A stretch of 64,000 bases of DNA from Pseudomonadota bacterium (GTDB lineage Bacteria; Myxococcota_A; UBA796; GCA-2862545), in NCBI GenBank assembly GCA_947505245.1, contig CANNIZ010000015.1, positions 31,684 to 95,683 of the forward strand, given 5' to 3'. Shown one piece after another: positions 29,591 to 37,582 of this stretch. The notes beneath the pieces were generated by a model that saw nothing but the letters and a program-made list of their open reading frames with translations, was not told the origin of the DNA and ran no database searches. Positions within the stretch are counted from its first letter, which is position 1, and each line of letters opens with the position of its first letter. The position numbers and the translations under genes were made by a program.

Positions 29591-31816
29591 TCAGCGGCGG
29601 AGCGACGTCCCGACGACTTCGAGCAGCTTGCCATAGCTGAGGTAGGCGTTCTCGCTGTTGCCCGACGACGTCGTGGTCGGGTTGTCGTACGGAACCCACG
29701 CGAAGTCCGGGTGCTCGTTGTTGTCGGCCCAGGTGCCGCGCAACACGTTCCCGTCCTTGTCCGTGACGAGCGTGTACTCCCACGTGCGATCCAGCGTCTC
29801 GGGCGTCGAGGGGCTCGAGTCAAGGTGCGTCTCGCTCACACCGTCGTCCGCGAACCGCGCGTAGGCCGACACGTTGAACGTGCGCTCGCCGGTAGCGACG
29901 GCGACCGTGACCTGACCCTTGAACTTGTCGAAGTACGAGGTCTTCATGCCCGGCACCTTCTTGACGTCGTCGATCACCTGGAAGGCGCCGTACGTGGTGC
30001 GGTACGCGATGATCTTGTCCGCCGTGACGAGGCCGATCCCCGGGAGCGCGTCGAGCTGGACCCGGTCCGCGGTGTTCAGGTTGGTCTTGCCGTCGGCGCC
30101 TGCGCCGGCCACCTCAGTGACGGTGAGATCGACGCCGTAGACCGGGTAGTTCCACACCGCGTCATCCGCCGTGATGTCGAACACGAACGGCACGCGACGC
30201 TGGCGGATGTAGTGGTTGACCAGGATGTGGAACGCCTTCGGCGAAAGGTCGCTGATGTCGTCCGTGGTGCCGTTGTAGCGGGCGCCGTAGAAGCTCGAGT
30301 AGGTCGAGTAGTGCGCCTCGGTGAACAGGCCCTTGATGTCGGCCGTCGTGAACGTCACGGGCTGGCCGTTGATCTGCACGATCACTGGCGTGCGCGGCTC
30401 GTTCGTGAGGATCGCGGCGCCCGACCAGCCGTTGCAGTGGCCCCACCACGAGCCACCACCCGGGTTGTAGTGGTTGAGCAACTCCCAGGCCTGCATGTTG
30501 AACGGGTTGGGGTACTTGTTGCCCTTGTAGTACTGGCTGAGCGCGAACTTATCCATCGGAGAGAGGTCGTTCAGGTTGTAGCTCCAACCGTCGACCGAGT
30601 GCGTGATCTTGCCGTTCCCGAGCTTGATCTTTCCGCCGTCAAGGTCGGCCAGGATCTTGTCGTAGAACGTCTTGAGCTTGGTGGAGAGCTCGGTCTGCTT
30701 GGACTTGTACTCGTTGTACTTGGTGGTGTAGTTCGACTCGGAGCCGGTCATCGGCCGGAGCTCGGTCGACAGGCGGTCGAGGTCCCGCTTGATCGGGTCG
30801 ATCTGGCTTGCGACGCGATCGCTGAACGTGGAGCGGTTGTCGTACCCGAACACGAGCGAGGCCTGAGCGAGCGGCCACCACGAGCCGCCCCACGGGTACA
30901 CGCCGTCGGCCACCACGGCCTCCCAGCCGCCACCGATCGTCTCGGCGTCCAGCTTGAGCGCGCCGTTGATGTCGATCGACGACCGCAACGCGGCCTTGTA
31001 GTCGAAGTTCTCGGGCACATCGGGCAGCTGCCACGGGCGATCCGAGCGGCGGCGCGCGACCTCGTCCGACGAAAGCAGCGACGCCTCGAGGTTGTCCGTC
31101 GCTGTGTAGATCGGCCACGGCTGGCCGGCCGTGTATTCGGTCATGATCATGCCGCCGCCGATCGCGTCGTCGAAGTACACGGCCGTGCCGCCATCGACCT
31201 CTTCCGACGTCATCGTGTCGCCGTTCTCGAGCAGGCGCTCGTCGGTGGCCCAGCGCGCGCCGGCGGGCGCCAGCAGCGTGGGCAGGCCCGTGATCATGCT
31301 CTGCGACAGGGGGGACCAGCTGCGCGTCGTGTCTGTGTCCTTCCACGCCGTCTGGACGCGCTCGCCGCCCACGTTCACGAACTGCACGATCGCCAGCAGG
31401 CGATCGTTCTGCTCACGGAACACGAGGTAGATGACCGGGTCGGACTCGAGCAGGTCGTCGTCCTCGTTCAGCGAGGCGTCCGTCCATGCGCGAATGACGG
31501 AGATGGGCGTGACGCCTTCCCCTTCGACGGCGAACTCGTAGAGCTCATCGTCCTGCGTCGGTGAGAAGCCAGTCTCTACCACCTGATACGACCACACGAC
31601 CTCGTTCGTCCAGGCATCGCCGAACGTGGGGTCCGTGGACCCATCGAGCGCGACTGCGTTCTCTTCCGTCTTGGGCGACACGACGCGGTACCGGGCCGCG
31701 ACGTGGAACTCGTCTCCGTTGCGCCAATCGAGGCGGACGACGTCCGGATCGGCACCCTCATTGTTTCCGCACCCAGCGAACAGGACAAGCGAGATCAAAC
31801 CAGAGCCGCGAATCAT
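29591..31816 (-). CDS. Large lipoprotein with transglutaminase-elicitor-like domain and embedded HhH motif
   Basis: 741 aa. ATG 31816 is preceded by GGGAGG at 4-nt spacing. Lipobox FAGC (Cys16). The segment SWWGHCNGWSGAA (about residue 460) resembles the catalytic Cys region of the GP42/TGase-elicitor transglutaminases, and EAHYST and VFDITADDAVWNYPVY could supply further active-site residues. At about 575-640 a helix-hairpin-helix sequence is inserted: TNLNTADRVQLDALPGIG, then AFQVIDDVKKVPGM, as in ComEA. Likely an exported protein-crosslinking or peptidase-like enzyme (inference). HhH motifs usually bind DNA, which is odd for this compartment unless extracellular DNA is bound. Confidence 0.75.
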   Translation of the reverse strand: MIRGSGLISLVLFAGCGNNEGADPDVVRLDWRNGDEFHVAARYRVVSPKTEENAVALDGSTDPTFGDAWTNEVVWSYQVVETGFSPTQDDELYEFAVEGEGVTPISVIRAWTDASLNEDDDLLESDPVIYLVFREQNDRLLAIVQFVNVGGERVQTAWKDTDTTRSWSPLSQSMITGLPTLLAPAGARWATDERLLENGDTMTSEEVDGGTAVYFDDAIGGGMIMTEYTAGQPWPIYTATDNLEASLLSSDEVARRRSDRPWQLPDVPENFDYKAALRSSIDINGALKLDAETIGGGWEAVVADGVYPWGGSWWPLAQASLVFGYDNRSTFSDRVASQIDPIKRDLDRLSTELRPMTGSESNYTTKYNEYKSKQTELSTKLKTFYDKILADLDGGKIKLGNGKITHSVDGWSYNLNDLSPMDKFALSQYYKGNKYPNPFNMQAWELLNHYNPGGGSWWGHCNGWSGAAILTNEPRTPVIVQINGQPVTFTTADIKGLFTEAHYSTYSSFYGARYNGTTDDISDLSPKAFHILVNHYIRQRRVPFVFDITADDAVWNYPVYGVDLTVTEVAGAGADGKTNLNTADRVQLDALPGIGLVTADKIIAYRTTYGAFQVIDDVKKVPGMKTSYFDKFKGQVTVAVATGERTFNVSAYARFADDGVSETHLDSSPSTPETLDRTWEYTLVTDKDGNVLRGTWADNNEHPDFAWVPYDNPTTTSSGNSENAYLSYGKLLEVVGTSLRR

Positions 31817-31866
31817 GGATCCTCCCAAAACAACCGGACGCGCATGGTAACACACGTCACCAAACG

Positions 31867-32850
31867 TCACGAGTCACGCTCGCGATCGCGCTGCCGCCCG
31901 TGGGCGCGCTGGGCCTTGTGGACGCGCTTCCACCGCTGGCGCGCCTCGGCCTCTGCTCGTCGATCGCCGCGGCGCGCCTCGTACGCCAGCTCCCGGCCGA
32001 GCCGGCACCACGCGTCATACCGTTGCGGATCGAGTTCGCCGTCGCGGAGCGCCGCGACGATCGCGCATCCGGGCTCGGTCTCGTGGGCGCAATCGCGGTA
32101 GCGACAGGCCTCGACCAGCGCGTCGATCTCCGGGTAGGCGATGCCAAGATCCGCGTCAGACAGCGGACCGACCGCGCGGATCCCCGGGTTGTCGATCAAG
32201 AACGCGCCGTTCGGCAGCGCGTACAGGTGCCGACCTGTCGTGGTGTGCCGCCCGCGATCGTCCTCGCGCACTCCGCCGGTGGGCGCGACCTCCACGCCGA
32301 GCAGCGCGTTGGCGAGCGTGGACTTCCCGACGCCCGACGACCCGAGCATCACGAACGTACGCTCGGGCACACAAAGCTCGCGGACCGCGTCCACACCGTG
32401 ACCGGTCGCGACCGACACCGCGAGCACGTCCGGACCGAACACCGCGGCCGCCTCGGCGACGCGCGCTGATAGCGCGTCCGTACGGTCTGACTTCGTCAAC
32501 AGCACGGTGGCGTCAATTTGCACTTCGCGAACGATGATCAGCCACCGTTCGAGCCGACGCACGTTGAAGTCGCCGTCGCAGGACATGCACACCAGAGCGC
32601 GATCGACGTTGGCCGCGACGGTCTGCGGACCACCCGCTGGATCGCGCCGGACGAGCGCCGAGGTGCGCGCGTGCCTTCGCACCATCAGCAAGGGATCGTT
32701 CGGCTCGAGATCGACGCGGTCGCCGACGACCACGGGTTCGAGCCACGGAGCGGCCAGCGCAGCAAAGTCACCGACAGGAGTCGCCACGCGCGCATGACCA
32801 TGCGCGAAAAACGCTACCCGACCCCATGAGGGGCGAGGAGAATTGTCCAA
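31867..32850 (-). CDS. rsgA: Ribosome small-subunit-dependent GTPase RsgA, copy 1
   Basis: 327 aa. Circularly permuted GTPase motifs are in the expected order: G4 TKSD (119-122), G1 GSSGVGKST (170-178), G3 DNPG (220-223). The zinc site is Cys249, Cys254, His256, Cys262. RsgA aids late 30S subunit maturation. The frame opens at TTG 32850; no better start with a Shine-Dalgarno is visible. The C-terminus is a long charged helix that probably contacts rRNA. A second, diverged copy is at 56463-57392. Confidence 0.93.
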   Translation of the reverse strand: MDNSPRPSWGRVAFFAHGHARVATPVGDFAALAAPWLEPVVVGDRVDLEPNDPLLMVRRHARTSALVRRDPAGGPQTVAANVDRALVCMSCDGDFNVRRLERWLIIVREVQIDATVLLTKSDRTDALSARVAEAAAVFGPDVLAVSVATGHGVDAVRELCVPERTFVMLGSSGVGKSTLANALLGVEVAPTGGVREDDRGRHTTTGRHLYALPNGAFLIDNPGIRAVGPLSDADLGIAYPEIDALVEACRYRDCAHETEPGCAIVAALRDGELDPQRYDAWCRLGRELAYEARRGDRRAEAEARQRWKRVHKAQRAHGRQRDRERDS

Positions 32851-33015
32851 GGAAACACCAAAAAAAACAGGGATTGGGAGACGTCGCCCCCGCCCGTTTC
32901 AGTCCCGGCGGGAGGGGACCTGGAATTCGACCGTCATGAGGCACCTCCTGGCCAATTGTTACCCTGCGACGTGGCGAGGCGCAACGCAGGTCTCCATCGA
33001 GAGGCGCCACCGCGC
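32851..33015. other. Intergenic stretch upstream of rsgA copy 1
   Basis: Together with the repeat element this makes a 344-bp gene-free gap. Near 32862-32870 there is an A8 run (T8 on the rsgA strand). I see no gene in it and no convincing promoter. Confidence 0.4.
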
Positions 33016-33198
33016 GTAGAACCCCTCTGAAGGGCGCGCTCGAAACGTAGAACGCCCCCAAAGTTTCGGCCCCGGCCGAGACACCCGCAAAAGCGCGATG
33101 AACTTCGGCGTTCCATCGTGGACGATCCGTCCAAACCCGGCCGAAGGAACCTTCAGGCCGGGTCTACTTCGCAAAGACGCCTTTCGGGACCGTTCTAC
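33016..33198. repeat. Double-box inverted-repeat element, copy A (183 bp)
   Basis: GTAGAAC boxes start at 33016 and 33047 (31 bp apart). The inverted boxes end at 33167 (variant GTCTAC) and 33198 (GTTCTAC), also 31 bp apart. Each box is followed inward by a C/G-rich triplet and a GAAG or AAAG motif. The core of about 86 bp is unrelated to the cores of copies B and C. The rightmost box contains the TAG stop (33195-33197) of the FG-GAP lipoprotein gene. Confidence 0.8.
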
Positions 33199-34529
33199 TC
33201 GGGCGCGGGCATCCGGGTCGGCAGCAACACGTCCAGAGCCGCGTCCCCGTCTACATCCGCGAGTCCGATCCAGGCGCCAACCCGCTGGAACGGTTCGCTC
33301 CCGACGATGTTTCCGACGGACCGCTCGTCGATCGACGAAGACCGCGGCAGGTCTGCAGCGAACGCGAGCACGTCGACGCGCCCGACGTCATGCGATCTGC
33401 CGACGTCCAGATCGGGCGAGCCGACCACCACGTCCACGCGGCCGTCCCCGTCGACGTCACCTGCGCCCAAAGTGCGCCCGAGGTGTCCGACGCCGACGAC
33501 GGTAGCGATCGGCAGGGTGTCTCCGCGTTGTGGGTCGTAGATCAACACCGCGCCAGCGCCGCCCGGCGCGCCGACGATCAGCTCGGGCTCGCCAGAACCC
33601 GTCAGGTCGACCGCGGCAAACGCCGACCCGGCCCAGCCGAACGGGATCGAGCCCGTGTACGAGCGGCTCGCGACGTCCGCGATCGAGCCCGACGCGCCCG
33701 CCCCGAACGTCGCGTCCGTCGGCGCGGTGCCTGCGAGCGCTGCACCCGACACCAGGTACACGAGGCCGCGATCGTCGAGGCCCCCGAACGGCGCTCCGAC
33801 GACGACGTCGTGTACGCCATCCCCGTCGAGGTCCGCGTCACACGCCACCGCGCGCCCGAGCGCAGACCCGCCTTCGGGGCCCCACCACACGGGGCCCGCG
33901 TCCCACAGGTCCCCATCACCGGTATCGGAACGCACCAACAACACCGCTCCGGCCAGGGCTGAAGCCCCCGCCAACCTCGGCGCGCCCGACCAGCCCGGAA
34001 CGCCGACGAGGACCTCGGACAGGCCGTCGCCCGTCAGATCGCCGCAGTCCATCAACGCGTCGCCGAGGCGATCACCCGCGGCCCACCCGTCGATCGTGCG
34101 GTTTTCGCCCTGCACCCGTCCGACGTTCTGGCGAACCGCGGGCGAACCCACCCACAGCGCGCCGTCGACGAGCGCCAACCGGCCGCCGTACCCGGTGGGT
34201 CCAAGCGTGCGGGTGACGTCCAAGAGGCCCTGATCGCCCGCCACCACGTCGACCACCGCCACAGCGCCGGTCTCTGGCAGGCCGATCCACACGTCGCCGA
34301 CCGCCGCCCACTCGGCCCCGTCTGCGGATGCGCCAGACACCGTCGCCCACGCGTCGCCCCACACGTCATTTCCACCGAAGGCACCCGCACCCCCGCGATG
34401 CACGGCCAGTCGGCCCGCCGGGAACGCGCTCTCACACGAAGGCCCTGCGCACCGGTTGTCGCAGGCCGCTACACCGACGAGGATCGGCAGCAGAATCCAC
34501 GACGGAGGAAAGATGGGGCGGACGATCAC
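33195..34529 (-). CDS. FG-GAP/integrin-alpha-like repeat lipoprotein
   Basis: 444 aa from GTG 34529, the only start that places the hydrophobic stretch WILLPILVGVAAC as a signal peptide with Cys23 as the lipid site. Repeats with DxDxDG-type loops (DADLDGDGVHDVVVGAPF, DVDGDGRVDVVVGSP, DLTGSGEPELIVGAP, DVDGDAALDVLLP) are FG-GAP/VCBS blades of a beta-propeller that binds calcium. Likely surface adhesion or sensing. The GTG lies inside the divergent glgC start region (17-bp overlap). The stop codon falls in the end box of element A. Confidence 0.82.
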   Translation of the reverse strand: MIVRPIFPPSWILLPILVGVAACDNRCAGPSCESAFPAGRLAVHRGGAGAFGGNDVWGDAWATVSGASADGAEWAAVGDVWIGLPETGAVAVVDVVAGDQGLLDVTRTLGPTGYGGRLALVDGALWVGSPAVRQNVGRVQGENRTIDGWAAGDRLGDALMDCGDLTGDGLSEVLVGVPGWSGAPRLAGASALAGAVLLVRSDTGDGDLWDAGPVWWGPEGGSALGRAVACDADLDGDGVHDVVVGAPFGGLDDRGLVYLVSGAALAGTAPTDATFGAGASGSIADVASRSYTGSIPFGWAGSAFAAVDLTGSGEPELIVGAPGGAGAVLIYDPQRGDTLPIATVVGVGHLGRTLGAGDVDGDGRVDVVVGSPDLDVGRSHDVGRVDVLAFAADLPRSSSIDERSVGNIVGSEPFQRVGAWIGLADVDGDAALDVLLPTRMPAPE

Positions 34530-35790
34530 CGTAGTTCTCGGCGGCGGGCGGGGTTCGCGCCTGTACCCGCTCACGGCCTTGCGGTCCAAGCCAGCGGTGC
34601 CGCTCGGCGGCAAGTACCGGCTGATCGACATCCCGATCAGCAACGCGATCAACTCGGGCATGCGCGAGATCTTCGTCCTCACGCAGTACAACAGCCAGTC
34701 GCTGAACAACCACCTCAGCAAGACGTACCGGTTCGATCCGTTCAGCCAGGGCTTCGTCGAGGTGCTCGCGGCCGAGCAACGCGAGGAGTCCCCCGACTGG
34801 TACCAGGGCACCGCCGACGCGATCCGCCGCATGCTCCACCACATGGAGCGCGATGGAGACGTCGAAAACGTGGTGATCCTGTCCGGCGATCACCTCTACC
34901 GCATGGACTACAGCGCGATGCTCGCGCGCCACCGGGAGGTGGAGGCGGACATCACGATCTCCGTCATTCCAGTCACGCGCGAAAAATGCGAGGGCTGCGG
35001 CGTACTCCAGGCCGACAACAACGGCCTCGTCCGCCGGTTCGTCGAGAAGCCCAAGGCCACGGACGACATCACCGATCTCGCAGCACCACCCGGCCTGAGG
35101 CGCGCGTGGAAGCTCGAGGAGCGCCCGTTCCTCGCGTCGATGGGCGTGTATGTGTTCCGCTGGGCCGCGCTGCGCGAGCTGCTCGCCGACCCCAAGAACG
35201 TCGACTTCGGCAGGGACGTCATCCCCGGCGCGCTCACGAGCCGGCGCGTCGCGGCCTTCCTGTTCGACGACTATTGGGAGGACATCGGTACGATCAAGGC
35301 GTTCTACGAGGCGAACCTGCTCCTTTGCGAAGAGGATCCACCGTTCAAGTTCTATGACGAGCGGGCGCCGATCTTCACGCGGCCGCGGTTCCTGCCTCCC
35401 ACGTTGTTGTGGAACACCACCGCCAACCGCAGCGTGGTCGCCGAGGGCTGCGTCGTAAAGGGCGCCGTCGTCGAGCACTCCATCGTCGGCCTGCGCAGCC
35501 ACATCCTGCAGAAGACCGTGATCCGCGAGTCGATCCTGATGGGGGCGGACCACTACCAGTTCGAGGACAAGCGAAAGAAGCTGCGCGCGGAGGGCAAGGT
35601 CGCGATGGGCATCGGCGAGAACTGCGTGATCGAGCGCGCGATCGTGGACATGAACGCCTGCATCGGCGACAACGTCACGATTCACGGCGATCCCAACCGC
35701 CCCGATTCCGACCACGGCACGTGGTTCGCGCGCGATGGCATCGTCGTGATCCCCAAGGGCGCGGTCATCCCGTCCGGCACGGTGATCTAG
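34513..35790 (+). CDS. glgC: Glucose-1-phosphate adenylyltransferase
   Basis: 425 aa. ATG 34513 has GGAGG 4 nt upstream. GGGRGSRLYPLT (about 10-21) is the nucleotidyltransferase signature; LSGDHLYRMDY, VEKPK and the C-terminal left-handed helix (VVEHSIVGLRSHI, IGENCVIERAIVDMNACIGDNV) fit GlgC. It makes ADP-glucose from glucose-1-phosphate and ATP, the committed step of glycogen synthesis, usually under allosteric control. No other glycogen genes are adjacent. Confidence 0.95.
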   Translation: MGRTITVVLGGGRGSRLYPLTALRSKPAVPLGGKYRLIDIPISNAINSGMREIFVLTQYNSQSLNNHLSKTYRFDPFSQGFVEVLAAEQREESPDWYQGTADAIRRMLHHMERDGDVENVVILSGDHLYRMDYSAMLARHREVEADITISVIPVTREKCEGCGVLQADNNGLVRRFVEKPKATDDITDLAAPPGLRRAWKLEERPFLASMGVYVFRWAALRELLADPKNVDFGRDVIPGALTSRRVAAFLFDDYWEDIGTIKAFYEANLLLCEEDPPFKFYDERAPIFTRPRFLPPTLLWNTTANRSVVAEGCVVKGAVVEHSIVGLRSHILQKTVIRESILMGADHYQFEDKRKKLRAEGKVAMGIGENCVIERAIVDMNACIGDNVTIHGDPNRPDSDHGTWFARDGIVVIPKGAVIPSGTVI

Positions 35791-35819
35791 TTGACCGCTC
35801 GTGAAGAGGTGGTCATACT
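35791..35819 (+). promoter_or_regulatory. Sigma-70-like promoter of the vapBC-type pair
   Basis: TTGACC (35791-35796), a 17-bp spacer and CATACT (35814-35819). The expected transcription start, about 7 bp downstream, coincides with the A of ATG 35826, and no Shine-Dalgarno is present, so the mRNA is predicted to be leaderless. Confidence 0.65.
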
Positions 35820-35825
35820 CACCCC

Positions 35826-36092
35826 ATGAGCAAGCGCTTGCAAGTAGTCGTTGAGGACGCCGAGATGGCAGCGATCGAACGCGCTGCCGAACGCAGCGGC
35901 CTGACGGTGTCCGCGTGGGTTCGCGGCGTGCTGCGCGTCGCCGAGCGTGACGTGCCTTCGGGGGACGTCCGTCGGAAGCTGGCGGTCATCGCCGCGGCCT
36001 GCCTGCATGACGGCCCTACGGGCGACATCGAACAGATGAACGCCGAGATCGAAGCCGGGTACCTCGCCGCAGAACCCAAGCCGCGTCGTTGA
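35826..36092 (+). CDS. Ribbon-helix-helix antitoxin of a VapBC-type module
   Basis: 88 aa. The N-terminal 50 residues (KRLQVVVEDAEMAAIERAA, GLTVSAWVRGVLR) have the strand-helix-helix pattern of RHH/CopG-like DNA-binding antitoxins; the C-terminal half would wrap the toxin. It overlaps the PIN toxin gene by 4 nt (TTGA). Autorepression at the promoter immediately upstream is expected from the family. Confidence 0.8.
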   Translation: MSKRLQVVVEDAEMAAIERAAERSGLTVSAWVRGVLRVAERDVPSGDVRRKLAVIAAACLHDGPTGDIEQMNAEIEAGYLAAEPKPRR

Positions 36093-36484
36093 TCTTCGTC
36101 GACGCCAACATCCCCATGTACCTGGTGGGTCGGCCCCATCCGAACAAGGTCCTCGCGCGCCATCACGTCGAGACCTGCATCGTGGGCGGTGAGCGCCTCG
36201 TCACGGACGCGGAGGTGTTCCAGGAGATCCTCCACCGCTACATCGCCGTGGACCGCCGCGACATGATCAAACCTGCCTTCGATGTGCTTTCTGGCATCGT
36301 GGAGGTGGTGTTCCCCATCACGTACGAGGCCTGTGTTGTCGCCCGCGATCTCGCGTTGGGCGTCGGCCGCCTCTCGGCACGCGATGCGCTGCATGTCGCC
36401 GTCATGCAGGCCGAGGGCATCACCCGGATCCTTACGTTCGACGAAGACTACGATTCCATCCACGGCCTCGAGCGCGTGCGCTGA
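36089..36484 (+). CDS. PIN-domain ribonuclease toxin, VapC-like
   Basis: 131 aa from TTG 36089, coupled to the antitoxin stop. The acidic PIN residues are in place: Asp5 (FVDANI), Glu46 (EVFQEIL), Asp99 (SARDALHVA) and an Asp in TFDEDYD (118-120), giving the Mg-dependent RNase site. Members cleave tRNA or rRNA. The FVDANIPMYLVG start is typical of the PIN_3 group. Confidence 0.87.
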   Translation: MIFVDANIPMYLVGRPHPNKVLARHHVETCIVGGERLVTDAEVFQEILHRYIAVDRRDMIKPAFDVLSGIVEVVFPITYEACVVARDLALGVGRLSARDALHVAVMQAEGITRILTFDEDYDSIHGLERVR

Positions 36485-36538
36485 GTCCCTGGCCCGCCGC
36501 AAACCCTGGGTTACGTGCCGCCCGCACGGAGGGTGACC

Positions 36539-37552
36539 ATGGCTACGAAGCTCGAGTACATCTGGGTCGACGGTGGACGCGACGGCGGCACGAAGGGCCT
36601 TCGCAGCAAGACGAAGGTGGTCAATCACGCAGTTGAGACGCCCGAGCAGGCGCCGGAGTGGACGTTCGACGGCAGCTCCACGCACCAGGCGCAGGGCCAC
36701 GAGTCCGACTGCATCCTCCAGCCCGTGTACATCGCGGCCGACCCCACGCGCGGCGGCCACCACAAGCTCGTCCTGTGCGAGGTGTTCGACAACAAGGGCA
36801 ACCCGCACGCTTCGAACACGCGCGCCGCTCTGCGCGGCGTCGCTGAGCGCGCCAAGGATCAGGACCCCTGGTTCGGCATCGAGCAGGAATACACGATGTT
36901 CCAGAACGGTCGCCCGCTCGGCTGGCCCGATAACGGTTATCCCGCTCCGCAAGGGCCGTTCTACTGCGGCGTCGGCGCGGACGAAGCGTTCGGTCGCCCG
37001 CTCGCGGAAGCGCACATGGACGCGTGCATCGACGCCGGCCTCGCGATCTGCGGCATCAACGCGGAAGTCATGCCGGGCCAGTGGGAATTCCAGATCGGCC
37101 CGATCGGCCCGCTCGCTGTCGGCGACGAGCTCCTGCTCGCCCGCTACCTGCTGTTCCGCGTCGGTGAAGAGTTCGACATCGCCGTCACGCTCGACCCGAA
37201 GCCCGTCCGCGGCGACTGGAACGGCGCCGGCGGCCACACGAACTTCTCCACCAAGGCCATGCGCGAAGAAGGTGGTATCAAGGCCATCAACGCCGCCATG
37301 CCCCGCCTCGAGAAGCGGCACGAGCTGCACATCGCAAACTACGGTGAAGGCATCGAGCGCCGCCTCACCGGCCACCACGAGACGTGCTCGTACCGCGAGT
37401 TCAAGTTCGGCGTCGGCCACCGCGGCGCGTCCGTCCGCATCCCGCTGCACGTCCAGCAGCAGGGCAAGGGCTACCTCGAAGATCGGCGCCCGTGCGCGAA
37501 CCTCGACCCCTACACGGTCGCCCGGCTCCTCGTCGAGACCATCTGCCTCTGA
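36539..37552 (+). CDS. Type II (eukaryotic-like) glutamine synthetase
   Basis: 337 aa. ATG 36539 has GGAGGG 5 nt upstream. EYIWVDGG, WTFDGSST, FGIEQEYT (metal-binding glutamates), PGQWEFQIGP and NGAGGHTNFST (about 228-238) are the GSII hallmarks, as in GlnII of rhizobia and streptomycetes. It condenses glutamate and ammonia with ATP. The length matches the short GSII class. No GlnB or GlnE partner is nearby. Confidence 0.95.
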   Translation: MATKLEYIWVDGGRDGGTKGLRSKTKVVNHAVETPEQAPEWTFDGSSTHQAQGHESDCILQPVYIAADPTRGGHHKLVLCEVFDNKGNPHASNTRAALRGVAERAKDQDPWFGIEQEYTMFQNGRPLGWPDNGYPAPQGPFYCGVGADEAFGRPLAEAHMDACIDAGLAICGINAEVMPGQWEFQIGPIGPLAVGDELLLARYLLFRVGEEFDIAVTLDPKPVRGDWNGAGGHTNFSTKAMREEGGIKAINAAMPRLEKRHELHIANYGEGIERRLTGHHETCSYREFKFGVGHRGASVRIPLHVQQQGKGYLEDRRPCANLDPYTVARLLVETICL

Positions 37553-37582
37553 TTCGTCGCTTCCCGCTCTGAGAGGTCGCCC

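Noticed and set aside
29552..31564. Plus-strand open frame opposite the transglutaminase-like lipoprotein
   Set aside because: Valine/arginine-rich shadow; the minus strand has a signal peptide and domain motifs.
33016..33198. Element A as an integron attC site
   Set aside because: The box arrangement is superficially similar, but GTTCTAC does not fit the GTTRRRY core site and the paired boxes are 31 bp apart rather than 5-6 bp.
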